Assembly (NCBI GenBank): GCA_030052745.1
Contig: JANBVO010000005.1
Span: 1,054,001-1,118,000, forward strand
Direction of reading: 5' to 3'
DNA length: 64,000 nt
From: Pleurostoma richardsiae
Lineage: Eukaryota > Ascomycota > Sordariomycetes > Calosphaeriales > Pleurostomataceae
Part shown: piece after piece, positions 52,060-62,558 of the stretch
Numbering within the stretch: the first letter of the stretch is position 1
Layout: the number at the start of each line of letters is the position of its first letter
The notes under the pieces: generated by a model
Told to the model about the DNA's origin: nothing
The model's input: the letters and a program-made list of their open reading frames with translations, nothing else
Database searches by the model: none
Translations under genes and position numbers: made by a program

Positions 52060-54501
52060 CTACCTTACTCTCCACCTCTTCCGGCTCACGCAGCCTTCTT
52101 CCAACTCCTCGTATGTGATGCTGCCCTTCCTCTTCGCCGCCCGATCTTGATCTAGGTCGAGCTGGGGGAGTGTAAGTGGAGGCAAGGGCGGCGGCGTTGC
52201 CGTGTCCCACAGGTCACTCACTGCAAGAATTGAATCGACGGTGATATCCTTCCCTGGTTCTTCGATCACTGGCACCTCCGCCACGGGCTCCAACATGCCT
52301 TCTAGATCCTCTAGTTGGAAGGCCGAGGAAAGCACCGAAGGTCCGTAGGACGGTGGTTGGATCAATTCCGAAGGAGCTGGGTATGTGTAATGCGCCTCGG
52401 GCCTGTAGGGCAAGGGCTGGGTTAGCTGAAGGGGATCTGGATACTGATGCGCAAGCTGCGTGTGCTCCATCGACGGCAAGAAGGAAGGATAAGGCTGAGA
52501 GTAGAACGGGATTCGAGACATGGACATGGACAGAGGGTCTATCATCCCATATGACGGCGCGTGTTGAGGTACATCGCGTCGCTGTCGCTTCTGCGGGTAA
52601 TGTGGGCAGTGGTGCTGACAGCAGACATCGATTGAGCTGCCTTCTTCGTCGTCTACCTCCCGGTTTCGCTTGCGGCCGCGTCCTTGGGGATACTTCAATG
52701 TGGGTGGAGAGCTTGCGAGAGGACTCGCGTGGCCAACGGAACTTGGTGACGGGGATTCTGCAGTGCACCTTCCGATGGGAGGGATATCAGCATCATCAAC
52801 CTGCTCGCCTCGCTGCTTAGCCTTTTGCCGCGCAACGAGCTTTGCATAGACGGTAAGATCGCCCATGTACTTGTCGTGCGATACGCTCTCCGACCCCTTT
52901 TGCACCGCAGCCTGATCTCGCCTCCCGCGCGCCTTCTCCCGGGCAGGACATTCGGTGTTCAACCTGGTCTCTGTAAGCCGGTAGTACAAAAAATCTTCCT
53001 TGGTGAGTTGCCGCCGCGGGGGCTTCTCGCCCGCGCCGAGCCATTTGCTGCAATGCCTCTCGCACTTCACCTTCTCATCGCTGCACCAGCTCTGAAACAC
53101 GTCCGCGTACGGTTCCTCTAGCGCCATGGGGTTGCGAGCCTCATATGCGAAGGAGCGCATGTCAGCCTTGACGAAGCCGCGGCGGACAAGATCATAGAGA
53201 TCAGTCTTCTGCTCTAGGCAGTACAGATGTACATACCCAGCGTTCCAGAAGGGATCTCTGGTCTTACCTGTCTCATCCGGGAACTCGTCGACAGCCACTC
53301 GCCACATACCCTTGTGGATTGTGCGTCTGCTGACAGGGCAATTCTCGAAGCGACACTTAAAGGATTCCTTCCCACGTGGATACCGTACGTTGTACTGGGC
53401 AGGCTGGTTTTGGATCCAGAGTGTCGGCTGCCGATTACTGGCCTGGGTGCTCTGCCACAAGTACTCCAGAAGCGACGACCTGCGGAAAGTGACCTGAGGC
53501 TCGAACTCACCGAATGGAGTGTACTTGATACGTACCTGGCCATACCCTGAGCGGTATACTGTGTCTGAAGGCCGCGATGATGAGGCGTAGATGCCCTTTC
53601 CAGTGCCCTTGCCCTTCCGCGAATGCTTGATCATCTGGTCTTGAGCCAGTACCAGAGGGAGAGCTTGGTCCGAATCTTGCCTATCCGCCTCCTTAACTTG
53701 CTCAGGAGAGCATGGTTGATACTGAGGAGACGATTCAGTGAGAGAAACATCAATAGTAGGGAGTGTCAGATTCTGGACCATAGATGTGGTGTTTAGAACA
53801 GCTGGTAGAGCAGTTGATACAGCAGGAACAGACCAGGTCTGCCCTAACAAACCTGAGGTACGCTGATGTGTGACAAAGGCTGGCGCTATCGCTTGACTGG
53901 AGATTAGTGGCCAAGAATTGTCTGCTGTCGGATGAGGAGTACAATCGATCTCCCCGGATGCTGCGAGCAGTCTCGGGTCAATCAAGCCGAAGAGCTCATC
54001 TGTTGCCTGGGTCGGGACGGTGGTCTTCGCCAGATATGCGCCAGACGGGCTGTTGTCAGAATAGGATGCGTGAATACCTGAATATGTGGTGCCATTCTCG
54101 TTTGAGAGGAAGGAGTGTCCATCTTGTGAGTCGAGACCGAACAATTCGTCGCGATCGAACAGATCATCGGTCTCCGCATCTTTTGGGAGACGCCACCTTG
54201 GTGATCGAGCAGTGGCGTTGTCTGTCGACCCTGCGACATCCGTGAGGGGCTGCTCTTCAGTGGTTATTTGTAGCTGTCTGTCATCGTCGAAACCGAAGTT
54301 CGACTTTACCTCTCTAGGGGAGCTAAGATCAGGAGCACCGAAACTGAAGAGAGAGTGCATATCGGCGCCGCCTTCAACCCCTTGGCTTCCAGGCCAACCC
54401 ACCTCGCAGTCTGTCAAAGCGGATTCATAGTCGCCCACCTTAATCAAGGCGGCATCTAGGACCAGCCCAAATGCATGACCCATATCATCAGATGGAGACA
54501 T
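52060..54501 (-). CDS. Unrecognised 813-aa protein with conserved central core
   Basis: Start taken at the ATG 54501 (MSPSDDMGHAFGLV), because the longer frame begins with a non-ATG codon. The first 320 residues are acidic, Ser/Thr/Asp-rich and disordered, with repeated DELFGL motifs. A folded-looking core follows at about 335-510: YGQVRIKYTPFGEFEPQVTF, SSLLEYLWQ, YNVRYPRGKESFKCRFENC, RTIHKGMWRVAVDEFPDE, PFWNAGYVHLYCLEQ, then VFQSWCSDEKVKCERHC. The paired Cys/His could bind zinc. The rest is basic then Pro/Tyr-rich, with KRNREVDDEEG, a KRQRRDV patch and a C-terminal acidic segment. Acidic N-terminus, possible zinc core and basic patches suggest a nuclear regulator, but I do not recognise the family. 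No intron was needed. Confidence 0.75.
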   Translation of the reverse strand: MSPSDDMGHAFGLVLDAALIKVGDYESALTDCEVGWPGSQGVEGGADMHSLFSFGAPDLSSPREVKSNFGFDDDRQLQITTEEQPLTDVAGSTDNATARSPRWRLPKDAETDDLFDRDELFGLDSQDGHSFLSNENGTTYSGIHASYSDNSPSGAYLAKTTVPTQATDELFGLIDPRLLAASGEIDCTPHPTADNSWPLISSQAIAPAFVTHQRTSGLLGQTWSVPAVSTALPAVLNTTSMVQNLTLPTIDVSLTESSPQYQPCSPEQVKEADRQDSDQALPLVLAQDQMIKHSRKGKGTGKGIYASSSRPSDTVYRSGYGQVRIKYTPFGEFEPQVTFRRSSLLEYLWQSTQASNRQPTLWIQNQPAQYNVRYPRGKESFKCRFENCPVSRRTIHKGMWRVAVDEFPDETGKTRDPFWNAGYVHLYCLEQKTDLYDLVRRGFVKADMRSFAYEARNPMALEEPYADVFQSWCSDEKVKCERHCSKWLGAGEKPPRRQLTKEDFLYYRLTETRLNTECPAREKARGRRDQAAVQKGSESVSHDKYMGDLTVYAKLVARQKAKQRGEQVDDADIPPIGRCTAESPSPSSVGHASPLASSPPTLKYPQGRGRKRNREVDDEEGSSIDVCCQHHCPHYPQKRQRRDVPQHAPSYGMIDPLSMSMSRIPFYSQPYPSFLPSMEHTQLAHQYPDPLQLTQPLPYRPEAHYTYPAPSELIQPPSYGPSVLSSAFQLEDLEGMLEPVAEVPVIEEPGKDITVDSILAVSDLWDTATPPPLPPLTLPQLDLDQDRAAKRKGSITYEELEEGCVSRKRWRVR

Positions 54502-56124
54502 TGTTCCTTCGTTCAATCCTCAAAATGGAGCGTATGATATGACTGTTCGCAAGCTCGAAGTATCTGATTGATGCTGTTTGACACGACTGAGAGGGTGGTT
54601 GACTGGAAGTCTGCTTGTCTTGGAGAACAGAAGCATTGTGTCCGGTCCTGGGCCACTTGCCGATTATAAGCATCACGAACCAAGACTAAGCCCTTGTTCA
54701 GAGACAAAGCTTTCTGTTCAGAATCGAGTCTACAAAGAAAAGGAGGCGGAGCAGCCGCGAACACTTGTTCAGCTTCAGGGCTATTGTTCATTATAAAGAT
54801 ATTCCAAAATATCCGAGACAAAACGCGAAAGGCGGTCAACAAAGCATAGACTGAGCTAGGATTGTTGATCATTGTTGACTACAAGAGCAAAGTCCGGGAT
54901 GCCAAGAAAAGCGTCTTGGTGGGAGGTAGTCAACTGGAGATGCGAAACCTTGCAGACGTTAGCTGACAGCGCCTAGAAAGGTCAAACTGAGACGAGTGAA
55001 GGGAGAGGTGTGATCAGATAATAGTAAATGCATTTTATCCACATTAGATTTCAGAACAGGTCTGTGAATGCGAAGATCTCATCATGAAAGTAAGGGAAGA
55101 GGAAGGCATTAGGTGAACATACCATAAACGATAGGGGAGTCCTGCCTTGGCTGGAGCAGGACCCAGATGCAAACAGGCGCAAGAAGAGAGGGTAGGAGGC
55201 ACATAGATCCTGACGAGCGGCCTTCAGAACGTCCGCACGTCTACCGATTGATATTTCAAAGCATAAGGACTCGTAGGAAGGCCCGGTGCCCAGAGTGAGC
55301 TTTGGCAGAAGATATAGTATACCATTCTGTGTCGGGGATCATGCAGCTTCAAGCCACACAAATGACCGCCCATTGTTCATGTCAAGCGCAACGACTGCCT
55401 TGCAAACGCGTAAACACATTGCGGCTTCTCGTTGTGAGTCTGGAGTTTGAGGACGTTAGGAATTTTATGTGCGACGCGTTGAAGATTTTAAAAAGACGAG
55501 ACAAGCTGGGGATGGATCCACTCGGCCCTCGGGAGTCGGGATTTAATTAGCCGAGCGCCGTCTGGAAAAGTGGCCCCGGTGGAATTAGCATAGGGACACT
55601 GCGCAGAGGAGGTGCAAAGGAGGTGCAAATAGGGCTTGGGCTGAAAGACACATTATCCGCCGTTCCTCGTATTGCGCGCCGACTTCTCAACTCTGAGACG
55701 AATGGGCGGGATAGTCACGGGTAGTACAGATGATTATAGCATTAGCGCCATCTGTCAACTTGGTTACGAGCTCACTCTGAATCTTGGTTGTACTGTGTTT
55801 CTCGCAGATCCCTGTTTGTGTGATCCCGCCGTTCCCTGTTCAATTACCCGCGGCAGCGAACCCCCCCCTCCCCGCGAAATCCATGCGAGGTGACCTTGGC
55901 GGCTGGCCTACCCGTTACGTCAGGCGAACCAGCGTCTCCAACCTCATCCTGCGCCGAAACGACGCCCACTGATCACCGCCTTTATTATCACTTAGGGAAG
56001 CCCACGGCGCTAGTATCGATACCAGGGCGATCGACCATTTCCTCTCTCCTTTTCTCAGTCGGGTTGGTGGTGCGATCCCCTCCGACACGACCAGCCCAGA
56101 CTTTCGCACCGCACAGCAGCAAAG
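54502..56124. other. Divergent intergenic region
   Basis: 1.6 kb between the starts of the 813-aa protein and the CPS1-like gene. Presumed promoters. No recognisable gene; 55302-55550 is a weak frame without support. Confidence 0.55.
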
Positions 56125-59100
56125 ATGGCGGAGCTCAATCCAGAACTCCAGGAGAAGTTGAATGACCTGGAGAGAGAATTGGAGGTGCGTTTCTTCGTGG
56201 TGCCCTCTGAGTCGTCTTTTGACGTCTTGCCGAGCCAGCAGCGGTGAGCTGCTGGTGACGGCAGGAAGACCGACGGTCGCGAGCTTGGCTCGATGCTGGG
56301 AATTTCCTGCTGACTTCGGGATGGTTTTACAGGAAGGAGATATTACACAAAAAGGGTTCGTACACTGGTACCTCTCGCGCCGACGCTGCCGATTCTACAC
56401 TTCTTACCCGTACCATTCCCCGGGGATTGCGCGGTGCACTGACGTTCGGATTGTCGGAATAGGTATCAGAAGCGGAGAACACAGCTTCTATCACAATATA
56501 TAGGGCCTGGTACCTTCTCACCGCCGCCAACGGGTGGTCTTCGAATACATTCTCCAGACTCTCCCCCATATGCCTCGAATGAAGGACATAGGGCTGCGAC
56601 TTTGGCCGCCCTGAGTGGCGGCTCGTCCGACCGTGATAATGTCTACTCGCCAGTAGACACCCTGTCGTCCCCAACCGACTGGCGCCCGCAGTCTTCCTAC
56701 TCCCAAGCCCAGCACGGATATGCCGAGCAACATCCAGCATCCCTGTTGGCACCAGGCGGGCCTCTGGCCGACCACAGGCCCCCAATGCAACAGCACGATT
56801 CCCTCTTCCTTGCCCCAGCCCCAGCGCGGAGCCTGCTTAACGATAACTCAACCCGTTCAGGGACCATGGTCTCGACAGACTACGCATTCAACCCCGAGCA
56901 TCACGGCGCCTATACCGAGCAGCAGCCACGGAACACCTACGACAGCCGGACGGGGACGCTTCTTGACTCACAGGGTTACTTCTCGGACTTCGCAGGGCAA
57001 CAGGCGTACGAACAAGTGCCCCAAGACCAATATGGCGGACCTCAGCGATACTCGTCCAGTGATGCCTTCTCTCCCACTGCCGCCATGGCGCCTCCAATGT
57101 TGACGGCAAACGACCTGCCGCCAGCGGATGTGCTAGAGTATCAGATGCCCCTCGAGCCGAGAGAGGTTCCTTTCGCGATCTGTGACCCGCACGACTCGAA
57201 CACACAGATGTCCAAATTCGATAATATTGCTGCTGTGCTAAGACATCGGGGACGGACCACGGCTAAGCTCCCTGCGTACTGGGTCCTAGATAGTCGAGGC
57301 AAGGAAATAGCGTCGATAACCTGGGACAAGCTCGCGTCGAGAGCAGAGAAGGTGGCCCAAGTCATAAGAGACAAGAGTTCACTTTACAGGGGTGACCGGG
57401 TCGCGCTCATATACCGAGACTCCGAAATCATTGATTTCGCCATTGCGCTCCTCGGCTGCTTCATCGCCGGTGTCGTGGCTGTCCCCATCAATGAGCTCCA
57501 GGACTACCAGAAGTTGAACATGATTTTGACCTCGACGCAGGCACATCTGGCCCTCACGACTGACAACAACCTGAAGACGTTCCAGCGCGATATCACAACT
57601 CAAAAGCTCAACTGGCCAAAGGGTGTTGAATGGTGGAAGACCAATGAATTCGGTAGCTACCACCCGAAGAAGAAGGATGACGTTCCCCCCTTGTCGGTGC
57701 CGGACCTGGCGTATATCGAGTTCTCCCGTGCTCCTACTGGCGATCTTCGAGGAGTCGTGTTGAGCCACCGAACCATCATGCATCAGATGGCTTGTCTTAG
57801 CGCGATCATATCTACGGTGCCTGGGAATCGTCCCGCCGACACCTTCAGCACGACTCTACGGGACAAGAACGGGAGACTCATTGGCGGCGGGGCGAGTAGC
57901 GAGATAATGCTGTCGTACCTTGATCCCCGGCAAGGTATCGGCATGATACTGGGAGTTCTATTGACTGTCTATGGTGGCCACACATCAGTCTGGCTGGAAA
58001 ACAAGGCGGTAGAAGTACCGGGGCTGTACGCGCATCTCATCACAAAGTATAAGGCAACTCTCATGGTAGCCGACTATCCTGGCCTGAAACGCGCCGCATA
58101 CAACTACCAGCAAGACCCGATGACCACGCGGAACTTCAAGAAGGGCATGGAACCGAACTTCCAGACTGTCAAGCTCTGTCTGATTGACACATTGACCGTC
58201 GACAGCGAGTTCCACGAGGTTCTTGCCGATCGCTGGCTGCGGCCGCTGAGAAATCCTCGGGCCAGAGAAGTTGTCGCGCCTATGCTGTGCCTTCCAGAGC
58301 ATGGAGGGATGGTAATCAGCGTACGTGACTGGCTCGGCGGCGAGGAACGAATGGGCTGCCCATTGAAATTGGAAACAGGAGACGACACGGAGTCCGAAGA
58401 GGAGAAGGAGAAGGAAGAAAAGGACAAACCTGCAGCATCCAATGGTTTCGGAAGTCTCTTGGGCGGCGGCACTACCAGCACTACGGAGCAGCGCGCTAAG
58501 AACGAGCTGAGCGAGGTCCTCCTGGACAGGGAAGCGTTGAAGACAAACGAGGTAGTTGTAGTGGCCATCGGCGACGAGGCGCGAAAGAAGGCAAGCAGTG
58601 AGCCTGGGACGGTCCGCATTGGCGCCTTCGGTTATCCAATACCGGACGCAACGCTGGCTGTTGTAGACCCTGAGACGGGTCTTCTCTCGTCACCTCACTC
58701 TATCGGAGAGATCTGGGTCGACTCTCCGTCCCTGTCTGGTGGATTCTGGGCGTTGCCCAAACACACAGAGCAGATCTTCCACGCACGACCTTACAAGTTT
58801 GACCCTGGGAACCCGACGCCCACTCCTGTCGAGCCAGAATTCTTGCGGACAGGGCTGCTTGGAACTGTTATCGAAGGTAAAATCTTCGTCCTCGGCCTGT
58901 ATGAAGACCGCATCCGGCAGAAGGTTGAATGGGTGGAGCACGGCCACGAAGTCGCCGAGTATCGATATTTCTTCGTGCAGCATATCGTGGTTGGGATCAT
59001 GCGGACCGTCCCCAAGATATATGACTGCTCGGCATTTGATGTCTTTGTGAACGACGAACATCTCCCAATCGTCGTGTTGGAGTCCCCAGCAGCGTCAACT

Positions 59101-62010
59101 GCTCCGGCCGCCTCAGGAGGACCGCCAAGGCAGCTTGACACAGCCTTGTTAGACTCATTAGCGGAACGTTGCATGGACGTACTCATGCAAGAACACCACC
59201 TTCGGGTGTACTGCGTCATGATCACCGCGCCGAACTCATTGCCACGAGTCTTGAAGAACGGACGCCGAGAGATCGGCAACATGCTCTGCAGGAGGGAGTT
59301 CGATCTCGGTAACCTTCCCTGCGTTCACGTCAAGTTCGGCGTCGAGCATGCTGTCCTGAATCTGCCCATAGGCGTGGACCCGATAGGTGGAATATGGTCT
59401 CCCATCGCATCAAATTCCCGAGCAGACCTCCTCGCTCCCGCTGATAAGCAGTACTCGGGCATAGACCGACGTGAGGTTGTCATAGATGACAGGACGTCAA
59501 CGCCTCTCAATAACTTTCTAAGCATCACTGACCTCATTCAATGGCGAGTGGCGAGGCAACCGGAAGAGCTGTCGTACTGCACCATTGACGGTAGAGGAAA
59601 GGAGGGCAAGGGCATAACCTGGAAGAAATTCGACATGAGGGTCGCAGCTGTCGCTATGTATCTGAAGAATAAGGTCAAGATACGGGCCGGCGACCATGTG
59701 ATCCTCATGTACACGCACTCCGAGGACTTTGTGTTCGCGATCCATGCCTGCATCAACCTCGGCGCTATCATCATTCCCATCGCGCCAATGGACCAAAATC
59801 GCTTGCCAGAGGACGTTCCGGCTTTCCTGCATCTGGTGGCCGACTTCCGCGTCAAGGCGGTCCTGGTCAACCAGGACGTCGATCACCTCCTGAAGATGAA
59901 GCCTGTCTCTCAGCACATCAAACAGTCCGCCCAGGTTCTGAAAGTCTCTGTGCCGAGTGTCTACAATACTACCAAGCCTCCCAAGCAGAATAACGGCCTG
60001 CGGGATCTTGGCATCACAATGGATCCTGCATGGGTACAGCCTGGATATCCCGTCATTATCTGGACATATTGGACGCCGGATCAACGAAGACTAGCGGTTC
60101 AGCTAGGTCACGACACTATCCTAGGGATGTGCAAAGTGCAGAAGGAGACCTGCCAGATGACAAGTTCAAGGCCGGTGCTGGGGTGCGTCAGAAGTACCAC
60201 GGGCCTGGGCTTCATTCACTCTTGTCTCATGGGCATCTACATCGGCACTCCCACTTACCTCTTGTCGCCGGTGGAATTCGCGCAGAATCCCATGTCCCTC
60301 TTCCTGATATTGTCAAGGTACAAGATCAAGGATACCTACGCCACGCCGCAGATGCTGGACCATGCCATGGCTATGATGCCCGGAAAAGGCTTCACGCTGC
60401 ACGAGCTCAAGAATATGATGATCTCCGCCGAAGGTCGACCGCGTGTTGACGTGTTCCAGAAGGTGCGACTGCACTTCGCGGCGACCGGCCTTGATCGTAC
60501 CGCCATAAACACAGTCTATTCTCACGTTCTTAACCCTATGATTGCATCCCGCTCCTACATGTGCATCGAACCTATCGAACTATGGCTGGACGCGAAGGCT
60601 CTGCGCCGCGGTCTGGTGGTCCCGACGCATCCAGACAACGATCCAAAGGCCCTGCTTGTGCAGGACTCGGGTATGGTGCCTGTCTCTACGCAGATCGCCA
60701 TCGTCAACCCGGAGAGCCGACTGCTCTGTAGTGACGGAGAGTACGGTGAGATCTGGGTTGACTCGGAAGCTTGCGTGAAGGCTTTCTATGGCTCGAAGGA
60801 TGCATTTGATGCTGAACGCTTCGATGGAAGGACAATCGACGGCGATCCAACCATCTGCTACGTCAGGACCGGCGATCTGGGATTTTTACATAGCGTCAGC
60901 AGACCTATCGGCCCCGGTGGTGCACAGGTGGATATGCAGGTACTCTTCGTCCTTGGCAACATCGGCGAGACGTTCGAGATCAACGGTCTCAGCCACTTCC
61001 CTATGGATATCGAGGCCTCCGTTGAGCGATGCCATCGCAGTATTGTCCCTAACGGCTGGTAAGCGACCATTTCCATAACAGTGACTCGCGAGTGGCAATT
61101 ATTCTGACATTTCTCTCTCAGTGCTGTATTCCAGGCTGGTGGTCTCGTGGTCGTACTGGTCGAGGTGGCTCGCAAGGCGTATCTCGCCTCCATCGTTCCC
61201 GTCATCGTCAATGCGATCCTCAACGAGCACCAGATCATCGTCGACATTGTCGCATTCGTCAACAAGGGTGACTTTCCTCGCTCTCGGCTAGGCGAGAAGC
61301 AGCGAGGCAAGATACTTGCCGGCTGGGTCTCCCGCAAGATGCGGACAATCGCCCAGTTTGCCATCAAGGACATGGATGCGTCTTCGATCGGCGGCCAACC
61401 TGAAGGCGACGGTGTCAACGCCCAGGACGCAAACCGCGCCAGCATGGGTAGTCTAAGGTCCAGCGGAGGTGCACCGGGCATGGCGCCGCCCGGAAATAAC
61501 AGCAACCTGCGAAACATGGAGCCAGCGCCACAGATCCTAGAGCAGCGTGAGTTAGAGCAGCAGCTCGAGCAGATCGCGGCGCTGCCATCGCACGGCAGCG
61601 TCGCTGAAATGCCCGCTGACGAGTCGCCGATGAGCCCGACCATCAGGGACAGCTACGGAACGTCGACCAGCGCGTACGGTTCCGCTAACAACAACCCGCC
61701 CGTGGGCTCGGAGGGCGACAGCGCCAACGACTTGACCCCTACGAAGACGCGCATCAGCGCGTCCGGCCCGGCGCAGGGGTTCGACCTCCCGGACTTCAGC
61801 CACTACGTGACGCCGGACCCGGAGAGGCCGCCCGCCGTCGGGCCCAAGCCGGGCAGCAGCAGCGGTGCCGGCGGGGGCTGGCAGGGCGTGCCGCCGCAGA
61901 TAAGGCTGCCAGGCGTGGACGGCCGGGAGTCCATGGACGGAGAGGAGGACTGGCCGACCGAGGCGATCATGCACATGAACCTCGCGAACGACCTGCAGCG
62001 GGCGCAGTAA
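56125..62010 (+). CDS. CPS1: DIP2/CPS1-like tandem AMP-binding-fold protein
   Basis: Four exons: 56125-56184, 56333-56355, 56463-61058 and 61122-62010, giving 1855 aa with all phases closing. The spliced start MAELNPELQEKLNDLERELE joins DITQKGYQKRRTQLL, a DMAP1-binding-type helix. A disordered region to about residue 240 precedes two acyl-AMP-ligase-like domains. Domain 1 (about 270-960) includes LYRGDRVALIYRDSEIIDF, VPINELQDYQKLN and GEIWVDSPSLSGGFW. Domain 2 (about 1030-1660) includes RAGDHVILMYTHSEDF, GEIWVDSEACVKAFYG and VLGNIGETFEINGLSHFPMDIE. The tail (VARKAYLASIVPVIVNAIL, then disorder) follows. Such proteins are DIP2 homologues; the Cochliobolus CPS1 member is a virulence factor, and DIP2 proteins have been linked to diacylglycerol metabolism. 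The usual ATP-binding signatures look degenerate. Confidence 0.93.
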
Positions 62011-62558
62011 GTTTTGGTAGTATAGTTGTTCGGCTTGGATGCCCTCGTCATAATGTGTGGTCGCTGGTTTCTAGGCAGTTTTGCAATAGCTACGCGCGAG
62101 AAACGCCGTAGAATCTGTTCAGTCTGGGTTGAATGATTTACTTGAGGGGCTCTTGCGCCCACGATGGGTTATGGATCATGGCATGACTTGGTTATAAAAA
62201 GGGCGAACTACTCTTGCTTGATTTCCCGCTTTTGATAGAGAGAATGAAAGATTTCCTCTAGAGATCATTACTTCGACCTGGAAATGGCTTCTCGTCTTTA
62301 CTTCGCGAGACATACCGACTCTGAATGAAAGGGTGCATGGAGGACCAACAAGAGCCTTTTCGGCGAATGCTCTGCTTCTGTTCGTAATAAATTGCTGACA
62401 TGTATGCAATTGGGGCTGCGTTTGCTGTATCTATGCTTGCTATGCCTTTCCCGACTGAGCCCATGCACCTCAGAAAACGCCTCGCCAAAACCAACTCCCA
62501 GCCAGCCTACTGCCAACCGACCGGGACTCCTCCTCCTTCTCAGAGAACATGCTGCTCA
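62011..62558. other. Intergenic, between convergent genes
   Basis: 3' flanks of the CPS1-like and App1-like genes; no other feature seen. Confidence 0.6.
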
